This document shows, one piece after another, positions 1-8,900 of a DNA stretch of 64,000 nt. How positions within the stretch are numbered: position 1 is the first letter of the stretch; every line of letters begins with the position of its first letter. The DNA comes from Flavicella sp965243265 (lineage in GTDB: Bacteria > Bacteroidota > Bacteroidia > Flavobacteriales > Flavobacteriaceae): positions 32,832 through 96,831 of the forward strand of contig CBDEUL010000007.1 of assembly GCA_965243265.1 (NCBI GenBank), written 5' to 3'. The notes beneath the pieces are model-generated. The model saw only the letters and a list, made by a program, of their open reading frames with translations, ran no database searches and was not told the DNA's origin. The position numbers were made by a program, and so were the translations under genes.

Positions 1-33
1 TTAAAGAACGAATTTTAGTATTGTTAGATGCGG

Positions 34-41
34 CAAAAATA
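34..41 (-). promoter_or_regulatory. TAnnTTTG promoter element, outward-facing
   Basis: The minus strand reads TATTTTTG, an exact match to the Bacteroidota -7 consensus. It points out of the left edge, so a minus-strand gene probably starts just outside the window. No coding part of that gene is visible in bases 1-175. Confidence 0.45.
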
Positions 42-175
42 CTACTTATTTTTATTGTGGTTCTTATATTTCACTTCTTTTTTTAGAAGGAAAACCTATA
101 TCATTAAAGCTCCTGTTTTCATTTAAACACGTATCTTCGTAACTTTAAAATTAAACAGAATTACCCATTCTATAA

Positions 176-1931
176 ATGAAGTCTTTAAAGCATTTAAATA
201 AATACTTATACAAATACCGATACCGCTTAATTGCAGGAACTATTATCTCTATCCTATCAAAGTATATGGCTGTTAAAGTTCCTGAAGTAGTTAAAAACTC
301 CATTAACATTGCTGACAATTATAGAAATGGAATTATTGAAAATATTGGAGAGGTTAAAGGCGAGCTTTTAAACAATATACTTATCATTATTGCTTTTGCT
401 ATTTTATCTGGTTTTTTTACTTTTTTAATGCGTCAAACAATCATTGTAACCTCTAGATTAATTGAATTTGATCTAAAAAATGAAATCTTTGAACAATACG
501 AAAAACTTTCGATCAACTTCTATAAAAAGAATAGAACGGGAGATTTAATGAATAGAATTAGTGAAGATGTTAGTAAAGTAAGAATGTATTTTGGTCCTGC
601 CATTATGTATACCATAAATATGCTTGTATTATTTACTGTGGCTATTTTTAAAATGGTAAAAATAGATACTACACTCACGCTTTATACCTTAATACCTTTT
701 CCTGTTTTATCTGTTTCTATTTTTATTTTAAGTAAAATAATTAACAAACGAAGTACCATTGTACAAGAGTACTTATCAAAACTAACAACTTTTGGACAAG
801 AAATTTTTTCTGGTATCAATGTAGTAAAATCATATGCCATAGAGCCCCAAACTATTACTGAATTTACCAAACTCTCTGAAGCCAGTAAAGAGAAAAACAT
901 TCACCTATATAAAGCACAAGCCTTATTTTTCCCTTTAATGATTTTATTAATCGGAATTAGTAACCTTATAGTACTATACATTGGGGGAATGCAATATATA
1001 AACGGAGTTATTTCTATTGGAACTATTGCTGAATTTATCATGTATGTAAACATGTTAACTTGGCCTGTAGCAATTGTTGGTTGGGTAACCTCAACCGTAC
1101 AACAAGCTGAAGCTTCTCAAAAAAGAATCAATGAATTTTTACAACAAACTCCTGAAATTATTACGGGAGACATAACTCCTAAAACAATCCATGGAAATAT
1201 TACATTTAAAAATGTAAACCTTACTTATGACGATACCAATATTACAGCTCTTAACAACATTAGCTTTGATATAAAATCAGGTGAAACTGTTGCAATACTG
1301 GGAAAAACAGGTAGTGGTAAATCAAGTATTTTAAATTTAATTGCTAGATTATACGACACCACTTCTGGGAATGTTTTTATTGACAACATTGATATCACTC
1401 AATTGAACTTAACAACCCTCAGAGAAAAAACAGGCTTTGTTCCTCAAGACCCTTTCTTATTTTCTGACACAATAGAAAACAACATTAAATTTGGTGATAA
1501 TAATGCCACACATAATCAAATTATCGAAGCCTCTAAAAATGCAGTAATTCATGACAATATTCTCACTTTTAAAAAACAATATCAAACCGTTTTAGGAGAA
1601 AGAGGAATTACTATTTCAGGAGGGCAAAAGCAAAGACTTTCTATTGCCAGAGCCATTATTAAAAAACCTGAAATCTATATTTTTGACGATTGTTTTTCTG
1701 CTGTTGATACAGAAACAGAAGAATTAATTTTGAATAATTTAAAAGATGTATCAGAAGGAAAAACAACACTGTATTGTTAGTCACAGAATTTCTTCTGCTA
1801 AAAATGCTGATAAAATTATTGTTATTGACAAGGGTGAAATTATCCAACAAGGAACCCACAAAGAACTTGTGAATACTGACGGATATTATAAAAAGCTACA
1901 CAAACAACAAGTTTTAGAAAAAGAAAATTGA
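176..1931 (+). pseudogene. ABC exporter (fused permease/ATPase), frameshifted
   Basis: Type IV ABC exporter half-transporter: an N-terminal transmembrane domain (about residues 1-320) and a C-terminal ATPase domain. Visible ATPase motifs are Walker A GKTGSGKSS (about residue 375), signature ISGGQKQRLS and Walker B IYIFDD. The frame breaks near base 1770: the first part stops at 1780 after GKTTLYC, while the switch-histidine segment (IVSHRISSAKNADK) continues in another frame to 1931. The full span is 1756 nt; removing one base gives 584 codons, close to the 590 residues of the intact paralogue at 50722. The substrate cannot be told; lipid or drug export is typical of the family. A TATCTTCG box lies just upstream. 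Either a recent pseudogene or one inserted base in the sequence. Confidence 0.85.
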
Positions 1932-1960
1932 TATTCTCCTTTCTAAGTAAAATATTTTTT

Positions 1961-1968
1961 TAGTTTTG
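1961..1968 (+). promoter_or_regulatory. TAnnTTTG promoter of the PUR-family gene
   Basis: TAGTTTTG matches the Bacteroidota -7 element about 40 nt before the ATG at 2009. Confidence 0.5.
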
Positions 1969-2008
1969 TGAAACATTCAGTAAAAAATTAATTATAGTAA
2001 AGATTATT

Positions 2009-2368
2009 ATGAAAGATCAAGTGGAACAAGAAGAAATATTTTCACAAATATTAAGAGCAGGAAGAAGAACCTATTTTTTTGATGTAAGAGCAACCAAAGC
2101 AGGAGATTACTACTTAACGGTTACTGAAAGTAAAAAATTTACACACGATGATGGATCTTTCCATTACCAAAAGCATAAAATATACATTTACAAAGAAGAC
2201 TTTACAGAATTCCAAGAAATGTTAAATGCTGCTACAGAGTTTATTTTAAATGAAAAAGGTAGTGAGGTAATTAGCGATCGCCATCAAAAAGACTTTAAAA
2301 AAGAATTTGCTACTAGTAATAGCGAAGACTCAAAAGACTTTACGAATGTAGATTTTGACGATATTTAA
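2009..2368 (+). CDS. DUF3276 / PUR-family nucleic-acid-binding protein
   Basis: This 119-residue protein belongs to the PUR-alpha-like family (DUF3276) that is widespread in Bacteroidota. The conserved core is visible: EIFSQILRAGRRTYFFDV, then the tract YYLTVTESKK, then HKIYIYKEDFTEF. These correspond to the beta-strands and helix of one PUR repeat; the last 30 or so residues are charged and probably disordered. PUR proteins bind single-stranded DNA or RNA; the cellular role in bacteria is not established. It is monocistronic, with its own TAnnTTTG promoter and a strong terminator. Family assignment is firm; function is inferred from the fold only. Confidence 0.9.
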   Translation: MKDQVEQEEIFSQILRAGRRTYFFDVRATKAGDYYLTVTESKKFTHDDGSFHYQKHKIYIYKEDFTEFQEMLNAATEFILNEKGSEVISDRHQKDFKKEFATSNSEDSKDFTNVDFDDI

Positions 2369-2389
2369 AAAGACTTAAATCAAAAACTA

Positions 2390-2421
2390 AAAAACTCAAT
2401 CATATAATGATTGAGTTTTTT
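2390..2421 (+). terminator. Rho-independent terminator after the PUR gene
   Basis: A perfect 12-bp stem (2392-2403 with 2407-2418) closes a 3-nt loop and runs into a T7 tract. Confidence 0.85.
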
Positions 2422-2539
2422 TATGCAATAAACTCAAAAGCCTCATATTCTATAGCTTCTGTAAAAATAAAACTTATGAACTTTTTGTATGATAAAATTT
2501 CTCTTGACCAACAAAGCACTAAAGAAAGTATTTATTAAA

Positions 2540-3001
2540 CTATCTCAACTGGCGTAATCCTTCACCCAATGCCATAGCTACTGCATTCCCTAAATTAAAA
2601 CTACGTACTGTTCCTGGAAAAGGTATTTTAATACATTGTTCTAAATACCTATCAACTATTTCTTGAGGAAGACCATCAGACTCTCTTCCAAAAATTAACC
2701 AATCCCCTTCTTGGTACTCAACATCATAGTACGCTTTTTCTGCTCGTGTTGTGAAAAAGAATACTCTAGATATATCAGGTATTGAATTTATTAAATCTTC
2801 AAAATTGTCATGATAATTCAAATCTAAACTACCCCAATAATCCAAACCAGCCCTCTTAACTCTAGAATCTGTTATCTGAAACCCTAAAGGTTTTACCAAG
2901 TGTAACTTACTCAAACTTCCCACACACAAACGCCCAACATTCCCTGTGTTATTTGGTATCTGAGGGTTTACCAATACGATATTGAAATTGTGCTTTTTCA
3001 T
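2540..3001 (-). CDS. trmL: tRNA (cytidine(34)-2'-O)-methyltransferase TrmL
   Basis: A compact SPOUT (alpha/beta-knot) methyltransferase of 153 residues, the usual TrmL length. TrmL methylates the 2'-O of the wobble base of certain tRNA-Leu using SAM. Diagnostic segments are the N-terminal NIVLVNPQIPNNTGNVGR, the central LIFGRESDGLP and the C-terminal knot IPFPGTVRSFNLGNAVAMAL. It lies 34 nt downstream of the methyltransferase gene at 3036-4193 on the same strand and may be co-transcribed with it. The ATG at 3001 directly precedes the conserved start of the fold. Confidence 0.93.
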   Translation of the reverse strand: MKKHNFNIVLVNPQIPNNTGNVGRLCVGSLSKLHLVKPLGFQITDSRVKRAGLDYWGSLDLNYHDNFEDLINSIPDISRVFFFTTRAEKAYYDVEYQEGDWLIFGRESDGLPQEIVDRYLEQCIKIPFPGTVRSFNLGNAVAMALGEGLRQLR

Positions 3002-3035
3002 ATTTAATATTTATACCTAAATATATAAAATGTCT

Positions 3036-4193
3036 CTAAAACTTTACAGTAGTTTCTAAATAATGTTCCTCAATTCCGTAGGCATTTTTCAGTTCGCTAA
3101 TTTTTGAATCTAAAACTTTAAAATCATTCTCTTTTGAAGTTTTTGTAGCCACCAACAATACATTCTTACGTGTATGTTCATTAGAAACAAATTCAAAAAT
3201 CTTAGTTTGATAATTTTTCTTTTCTAAGATCAAAGCTCTAATAGTATCGGTTACCATTTCAAACTGACGCTCCTTAAAAATTCCATATTTTAAAATCGGA
3301 TCCTTTTGCTCTTTCCCCTTTACTTGTTGACGTATTTGCTTATGACAACAAGGTGCACAAACAATCAAACCTGCCTTAGCGACAATCCCTTTTGTAATAG
3401 CATCATCCGTTGCTGTATCACAAGCATGTAAAGCTATTAAAATATCTATCTTTTTATTCTCATATTCTTCAATAGGCTTGCATTCAAAATTCAAATTTTC
3501 AAAACCACACTTATCTGCTACATCATTACAATAAGTCACCAATTCTTTACGCAACTCTATCCCTGTAACAGTTACATCCATCTTTCTTTGAACCACTAAA
3601 TAATCGTATAAAGCAAAGGTTAAATATCCTTTTCCTGACCCCATATCAACAATTTTTATTTGCTTTGGAAGCTTAGCATTCGCTATCAAGCTTTCCATAA
3701 TTTCCAAATACTTGTTAATCTGACGGAACTTATCTGCCATTTTAGGAATCACATTGTTTTCTTTATCTGTTACCCCTAAATAATGTAAGTATCTTCCCAA
3801 TTCTGCTCTTTTTTGTTTGGGCTGATCATGAGTAATCGGTGGCTTATTTGTAAAACTTGGATGTGTGTTTTTGTATGAAATTGCTTTCTTTTTAGACACA
3901 AATACCTGAACATCTTCACGCAATGTAAAAACAACTGCTGCTCTAAACGTGGTAGTTAAAAACTCCTTTAAAAGTTCTATCCCCTCTTCTATTGAGTAAT
4001 TTTTTACCTGGTCATTTGTTTTATAATGGTATGTAAAAGACATTTTTAATTCATCTTTCACCAATACTAAACGCACATAAATATTACGCAAACCATCATT
4101 TTTTCGAATAGGTTTACTTAAAGTGATCTTTACAAAATCATCTGCAGCAATACTCGTTTGTATCGCTTCTGAAAAGGTTTCGAATGTACTCAT
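3036..4193 (-). CDS. Class I SAM-dependent methyltransferase (Methyltransf_32-like)
   Basis: A 385-residue protein with an unassigned N-terminal domain (about residues 1-150) and a Rossmann-fold methyltransferase domain. The SAM-binding motif I reads IVDMGSGKGYLTFALYDYL (about residue 185); motif II/III follows at VTGIELRKEL. A Cys-rich motif, CAPCCHKQIRQQ, is typical of the METTL25-like Methyltransf_32 family, whose substrates in bacteria are unknown. It sits between valS and trmL on the same strand. A role in translation or RNA modification would suit the neighbourhood but is only inference. Confidence 0.8.
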   Translation of the reverse strand: MSTFETFSEAIQTSIAADDFVKITLSKPIRKNDGLRNIYVRLVLVKDELKMSFTYHYKTNDQVKNYSIEEGIELLKEFLTTTFRAAVVFTLREDVQVFVSKKKAISYKNTHPSFTNKPPITHDQPKQKRAELGRYLHYLGVTDKENNVIPKMADKFRQINKYLEIMESLIANAKLPKQIKIVDMGSGKGYLTFALYDYLVVQRKMDVTVTGIELRKELVTYCNDVADKCGFENLNFECKPIEEYENKKIDILIALHACDTATDDAITKGIVAKAGLIVCAPCCHKQIRQQVKGKEQKDPILKYGIFKERQFEMVTDTIRALILEKKNYQTKIFEFVSNEHTRKNVLLVATKTSKENDFKVLDSKISELKNAYGIEEHYLETTVKF

Positions 4194-4218
4194 ACTTCTT
4201 TTATCTATTTAATGAAAC

Positions 4219-4249
4219 AGACCTAACAATTTTAAAAACTGTTAGGTCT
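4219..4249 (-). terminator. Hairpin after valS
   Basis: A 10-bp perfect stem (4219-4228 with 4240-4249) lies between the valS stop and the start of the next minus-strand gene. The T-tract is weak, so termination may be partial. Confidence 0.5.
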
Positions 4250-4289
4250 TCTTCTATATTATCAATTAAAAACAACTTTTAAAACTGTA

Positions 4290-6917
4290 TTACAATACAG
4301 CCAAACTTGTTTTCAATGTTTCTATTTTAGCCAAAGCATCTGCTTCTTTTTTACGTTCATTTGTAATTACCTGCTCTGGTGCATTGTTTACAAAACGCTC
4401 ATTGCTCAATTTTTTTTGTACCGATTTTAAGAAACCTTCCGTATACTTTAACTCTTCTTCTAACTTTGCTTTTTCTGCTTCTACATCAATAGCTCCTGCT
4501 ACAGGAATAAAGTATTCATTAGATTTTATTCTAAAACTCAAAGCTCCCTCTACTGCTTCTGACACTTTTTGTATTTCTGAAGTATTTCCTAATTTTTCAA
4601 TTACACAGTTAAAAATTGAACTTCTTTTTTCACTATCTAAAACCGATAGTTCTATTGCATCTTTGAAAGCTATATTTTTATCCTTTCTAATTTTTCTTAC
4701 TCCAGAAATCACTTCAGATGCAAACTCAAAATCAGCAATAATCTTTTCATCAAAAGAAACCAATTCTGGATATTCTGAAATAATTAAAGCTTGCTCTGGT
4801 GTTCTTTCTTCAATAGTTTGCCAAATTTCTTCTGTTAAAAATGGCATAAACGGATGTAACAACTTAAGATTATCTTCCAAACATGCAATTGCAGCCTTAT
4901 AAGTTACCGCATCGATAGGTTGTTGATATCCTGGCTTAATCATTTCCAAGAACCATGAAGAAAAATCATCATAAATTAACTTGTAAATCGTCATTAATGC
5001 CTCACTAATTCTATACTGCTCAAACGAAGCTTCTATCTCAGCCAATGCTTTTTGAAACTTTGCTTTATACCAAGCTATTGCTACTTTGGATGATTCTGGT
5101 TGCTCAATAGATTCTGAAACCTCCCATCCTTTTATCAGTCGGAATGCATTCCATATTTTACTTGAAAAATTACGTCCTTGTGCACATAATTCTTCATCAA
5201 ATAACAAATCGTTCCCCGCAGCTGCACTTAACAACAAACCTGTACGAACCCCATCGGCTCCATACTTTTTCATCAATTCAATTGGATCTGGAGAGTTTCC
5301 TAATGATTTTGACATTTTTCTACGTTGCTTATCTCTAACCAAACCTGTAAAATAAACATTGCTAAACGGTTTTGCATCTGCAAACTCATATCCTGCAAAA
5401 ATCATACGTGCTACCCAAAAGAAAATAATATCTGGTCCTGTTACCAAATCATTTGTTGGATAGTAATAATTAAACTCTTCATTATCTGGATTTTTAATTC
5501 CGTCAAATAATGATATTGGCCACAACCAAGACGAAAACCAAGTATCCAAAGCATCTGGATCTTGCTTAAGATCGTTTACAGTTAAATTACTATTTCCTGT
5601 AACCTCTTTTGCTTTTTCTAAAGCTTCCTCTTTTGTTTCTGCAATTACATATTCTTCCAAACCTTCTCCATAGAAATATGCTGGAATTTGGTGTCCCCAC
5701 CATAATTGACGTGAAATATTCCAATCACGAATATTCTCTAACCAATGTCTATACGTGTTATTATAATGCTTTGGGTATAATTTAATTTCCTCGTCTTTTA
5801 ATACAGCATCCAAAGCAGGTTTTACAATTTCTTCCATTTTTAAGAACCACTGTACTGATATTTTAGGTTCTATAACAGCTTTTGTTCTTTCAGAAACCCC
5901 CACCTTATGCATGTGTTGCTCTGTTTTTACCAAAGCACCTATTTCTTCTAATTCTTTTGTAATTTCTTTACGAACTACAAAACGATCTTTTCCTTCATAA
6001 TGCAGCCCTAAAGAGTTTAAGCTTCCATCATCATTTAAAATATCTATAACTTCTAAACTGTGTTTTTCTCCTATAGCCTTATCATTCTGATCGTGTGCTG
6101 GCGTAATTTTTAAACACCCTGTTCCAAACTCTACATCCACATATTCATCTTCAATAACAGGAATTACTCTATTTGCTATTGGTACAATTACATTTTTCCC
6201 TTTTAAATGAGCAAAACGTTCATCATTAGGGTTTATACAAATTGCAGTATCTCCTAACAAAGTTTCTGGACGTGTTGTTGCTACTGTAATTTTATCTTCA
6301 GATCCTTCTATCTGATAATTGATATAGTATAAATTTCCTTGTTTTTCTACAAATTCTACCTCTTCATCAGACAATGTTGTTTTTGCCTCTGGATCCCAAT
6401 TCACCATACGGTATCCACGGTAAATCAATCCTTTACTATACAAATCAACAAAAACCTTTGTTACAGCTTCACTTAGGTTATCATCCATTGTAAAGGCAGT
6501 ACGCTCCCAATCACAAGAAGCTCCTAGTTTTTTTAACTGCTCTAAAATAATACCTCCGTGCTTATCTGTCCATTCCCAAGCATGTTTTAAAAACTCATCA
6601 CGTGTTAAATCTTCCTTACGAATTCCTTCTTCTTTTAACTTTGCAACTACTTTAGCTTCTGTTGCTATAGAAGCATGATCTGTTCCTGGAACCCAACAAG
6701 CATTGTATCCCTTTAAACGTGCTCTACGAATTAACACATCTTGGATAGTATTATTCAACATATGCCCCATATGCAATACTCCAGTTACATTTGGTGGTGG
6801 AATGACGATTGTATATGCTTCTTTTTCATTTGGTGTTGAATGAAAATATCCATTCTCCATCCAATAGCTATACCATTTGTCTTCTACGTTTTCTGGATTG
6901 TATTTATTTGGAATCAT
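4290..6917 (-). CDS. valS: Valine--tRNA ligase
   Basis: Class Ia aminoacyl-tRNA synthetase of 875 residues that charges tRNA-Val. The HIGH-type signature is PPPNVTGVLHMGH (ending about residue 52) and the KMSKS loop is KMSKSLGNSPDP (about residue 535). The editing (CP1) domain lies between them and includes ATTRPETLLGDTA. The C-terminus holds the ValRS coiled-coil arm (from about residue 805: KAKLEEELKYTEGFLKSV), which separates it from IleRS and LeuRS. Length and start are as expected. A TAnnTTTG promoter at 7005-7012 drives it. Confidence 0.98.
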   Translation of the reverse strand: MIPNKYNPENVEDKWYSYWMENGYFHSTPNEKEAYTIVIPPPNVTGVLHMGHMLNNTIQDVLIRRARLKGYNACWVPGTDHASIATEAKVVAKLKEEGIRKEDLTRDEFLKHAWEWTDKHGGIILEQLKKLGASCDWERTAFTMDDNLSEAVTKVFVDLYSKGLIYRGYRMVNWDPEAKTTLSDEEVEFVEKQGNLYYINYQIEGSEDKITVATTRPETLLGDTAICINPNDERFAHLKGKNVIVPIANRVIPVIEDEYVDVEFGTGCLKITPAHDQNDKAIGEKHSLEVIDILNDDGSLNSLGLHYEGKDRFVVRKEITKELEEIGALVKTEQHMHKVGVSERTKAVIEPKISVQWFLKMEEIVKPALDAVLKDEEIKLYPKHYNNTYRHWLENIRDWNISRQLWWGHQIPAYFYGEGLEEYVIAETKEEALEKAKEVTGNSNLTVNDLKQDPDALDTWFSSWLWPISLFDGIKNPDNEEFNYYYPTNDLVTGPDIIFFWVARMIFAGYEFADAKPFSNVYFTGLVRDKQRRKMSKSLGNSPDPIELMKKYGADGVRTGLLLSAAAGNDLLFDEELCAQGRNFSSKIWNAFRLIKGWEVSESIEQPESSKVAIAWYKAKFQKALAEIEASFEQYRISEALMTIYKLIYDDFSSWFLEMIKPGYQQPIDAVTYKAAIACLEDNLKLLHPFMPFLTEEIWQTIEERTPEQALIISEYPELVSFDEKIIADFEFASEVISGVRKIRKDKNIAFKDAIELSVLDSEKRSSIFNCVIEKLGNTSEIQKVSEAVEGALSFRIKSNEYFIPVAGAIDVEAEKAKLEEELKYTEGFLKSVQKKLSNERFVNNAPEQVITNERKKEADALAKIETLKTSLAVL

Positions 6918-7004
6918 TAGTCTTATTTACGATTGTGAATTTTTGTTTTTAGCTTTAAAAAACCGAACCTTACACTATGGTTCTAGTTTAAAAATATGCG
7001 ATTG

Positions 7005-7012
7005 CAAAAATA
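7005..7012 (-). promoter_or_regulatory. TAnnTTTG promoter of valS
   Basis: The minus strand reads TATTTTTG about 88 nt before the valS ATG, leaving a fairly long leader. No T-box-like structure was recognised by eye. Confidence 0.45.
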
Positions 7013-7100
7013 CAATTATCTACTTTAACTAAAAAGCAACATTTTCATATTTTATTGTTCAAACATTATTATTACTTTTACGCTTTAAAAATTAAAATTT

Positions 7101-7508
7101 ATGAAAACATTTATTACCGCAATTACTTTATTTTTTGCTGCCATTACAACAAATGCTCAAGTAGCTAATTCTACCGAAGATTTTGACAATAACAAACCTG
7201 TTTTTAAATTTGAAGAAGAAATTATTGACTATGGAAAAATAGAACAAAACGCTGATGGTAATCGTGTATTTGTATTTACAAATGTAGGAAACAGCCCTCT
7301 TATTATTTCTAATGTAAAAGGAAGTTGTGGTTGTACAGTACCTACAAAACCTGAAGAACCTGTTATGCCTGGTGAAAAAGGTGAAATTAAAGTAAAATAC
7401 GCAACCAACAGATTAGGGCGTTTTTCTAAAACAGTAACTATTACATCTAATGCTTCTGAAGAGAAAAAAGTTGTTAGAATTAAAGGTGAAGTTTTAGCGA
7501 AGTCATAA
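7101..7508 (+). CDS. Secreted DUF1573 domain protein
   Basis: A 135-residue protein with a Sec signal peptide (MKTFITAITLFFAAITTNAQ, cleavage after AQ) followed by one DUF1573 domain. The family motif is visible as FTNVGNSPLIISNVKGSCGCTVP, an immunoglobulin-like beta-sandwich with a conserved SCGCT. DUF1573 proteins are abundant in Bacteroidota and presumed periplasmic; no biochemical role is established. It is flanked by divergent valS and by a bidirectional terminator. Confidence 0.9.
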   Translation: MKTFITAITLFFAAITTNAQVANSTEDFDNNKPVFKFEEEIIDYGKIEQNADGNRVFVFTNVGNSPLIISNVKGSCGCTVPTKPEEPVMPGEKGEIKVKYATNRLGRFSKTVTITSNASEEKKVVRIKGEVLAKS

Positions 7509-7525
7509 AACAAAACACATATTCA

Positions 7526-7563
7526 TAAAAAATCCACTAATTAATTTTAGTGGATTTTTTGTT
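7526..7563. terminator. Bidirectional terminator
   Basis: The hairpin AATCCACTA / TAGTGGATT is flanked by an A-run on the left and a T-run on the right. It can serve both the DUF1573 gene (plus) and the GlmU-like gene (minus), which converge here. Confidence 0.85.
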
Positions 7564-7585
7564 TTGAATAGCACCTGAAAAGATT

Positions 7586-8755
7586 CTAACTTCTATTTAT
7601 AGCTGTTTGTTCAAAAACTGTTTCTAATACTTTCTCATCCACTAGTGAAAACTCTTCCTTTTTTGAAGCGTACATTCTTTTTGCTGTTTCAATAGCTTTC
7701 TTTATTGCATACGTTTGAGGCTTTTCAATCCCCCAACTAAAAGAAGGAATAAACTTTTGAGGAAAACCTCCTCCAAAAACATTGGCACTTATACCTACAA
7801 CTGTTCCTGTATTAAACATCGTATTGATTCCTGTTTTAGAATGATCTCCCATAAAAAGACCACAATATTGGAGTGCTGTATCTTTTAAAGAGCTTTCTTC
7901 ATAATTCCATAATTGAACACTACTATGTGTATTCTTCATATTTGAACAATTTGTATCTGCTCCAAAATTACACCACTCTCCTATTACTGAATTCCCCAAA
8001 TAACCATCGTGCCCTTTATTCGAATTTCCGAAAAGCACCGAATTTTTAACTTCTCCTGCTACAGTACATTTAGGACCTACAGTTGTACCTCCGTAAATAC
8101 GAGCTCCCATTTTCACTACTGCCTTTTCTCCAAGTGAAAAAGGACCTCTAATCAAAACACCTTCCATAATCAAAGCATCTTTAGCTATATAAATAGGACC
8201 AGCACTTGCATTTAATGTAGCAAACTCTACCACAGCACCTTCTTCTATAAATATGTTTTCTGGTGCTATTACATTGTTTGTTTTACTTATTTCTGATGAT
8301 ACCCTGTCTTCTGTCAACAGCCTAAAATCTTCTTTTATAGCCCATTCATTTTTTAAAAAGATATCATATACATTTTCAATTCTATACAGCTCATCCTCAA
8401 AAGAAATTACCTCATAAGAATCAAAATCAACCTCTTCTTGAGAGTCTTTTGCATAAAAAGCTACAACATCCTCTCCTGACATCAACAACTCATTTTCAGA
8501 CAAAAATTCTATAGATTCTACCAACTTAGTAGTTGGCAAAACAGAAGCATCTATAAAAACATTTTCATCCAATTCAACCATCGGATACTTTTCTTCTAAA
8601 TACTCCTCAGTCAACATTGTAACCGTAGTTCCTAAATATTTCTCCCACTTCTCCTTTATCGTTAAAATACCAACTCGTATTTCTGCCACAGGTCGTGTAT
8701 AAGTAAAAGGCAATAAAGCATCCCTAACAGAACCGTCAAATAAAATATAGTTCAT
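7586..8755 (-). CDS. GlmU-family putative sugar nucleotidyltransferase
   Basis: A 389-residue protein of the flavobacterial GlmU-like family. The N-terminal half begins MNYILFDGSVRDALLPFTYT, a degenerate nucleotidyltransferase domain; the C-terminal half is a left-handed beta-helix with hexapeptide repeats (for example VKMGARIYGGTTVGPKCTVA). The frame stays open 13 codons upstream to 8794. I chose the ATG at 8755 because family members start MNYILFDG and because a TATCTTTG promoter (8773-8780) lies inside the extension. A role in UDP-GlcNAc or related sugar activation is likely, but the classical GlmU pyrophosphorylase signature is not clear. Confidence 0.85.
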   Translation of the reverse strand: MNYILFDGSVRDALLPFTYTRPVAEIRVGILTIKEKWEKYLGTTVTMLTEEYLEEKYPMVELDENVFIDASVLPTTKLVESIEFLSENELLMSGEDVVAFYAKDSQEEVDFDSYEVISFEDELYRIENVYDIFLKNEWAIKEDFRLLTEDRVSSEISKTNNVIAPENIFIEEGAVVEFATLNASAGPIYIAKDALIMEGVLIRGPFSLGEKAVVKMGARIYGGTTVGPKCTVAGEVKNSVLFGNSNKGHDGYLGNSVIGEWCNFGADTNCSNMKNTHSSVQLWNYEESSLKDTALQYCGLFMGDHSKTGINTMFNTGTVVGISANVFGGGFPQKFIPSFSWGIEKPQTYAIKKAIETAKRMYASKKEEFSLVDEKVLETVFEQTAINRS

Positions 8756-8772
8756 AATTTCTATTTTGCTTT

Positions 8773-8780
8773 CAAAGATA
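8773..8780 (-). promoter_or_regulatory. TAnnTTTG promoter of the GlmU-like gene
   Basis: The minus strand reads TATCTTTG. A start site about 7 nt downstream leaves a short leader before the ATG at 8755 and rules out the longer ORF start at 8794. Confidence 0.6.
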
Positions 8781-8847
8781 CCATTCTTTACCATAAACTC
8801 GCTGTTAAAAACCCTGATAGAAAAATCAAAATGGCTATTTTAAAGTT

Positions 8848-8878
8848 TTTGTTCATCAACAGAATATACCTATCTTTG
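8848..8878 (+). promoter_or_regulatory. Full -33/-7 promoter of the immunophilin gene
   Basis: TTTG at 8848-8851, a 19-nt spacer, then TATCTTTG at 8871-8878: a textbook Bacteroidota promoter ending 22 nt before the ATG at 8901. Confidence 0.75.
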
Positions 8879-8900
8879 CCACTCTTAAAAAACAGAAAAA

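Noticed and set aside
61..110. Possible dispersed repeat (AAGGAAAACCTAT also near 40814)
   Set aside because: Only 13 nt are shared, in low-complexity AT-rich surroundings; not enough to call a repeat family.
4384..5510. Plus-strand ORFs opposite valS (up to 172 codons)
   Set aside because: Antisense shadows of a strongly coding valS frame; no promoter or family.
7586..8794. Longer start for the GlmU-like protein
   Set aside because: The extra 13 residues precede the conserved MNYILFDG and contain a TATCTTTG promoter.
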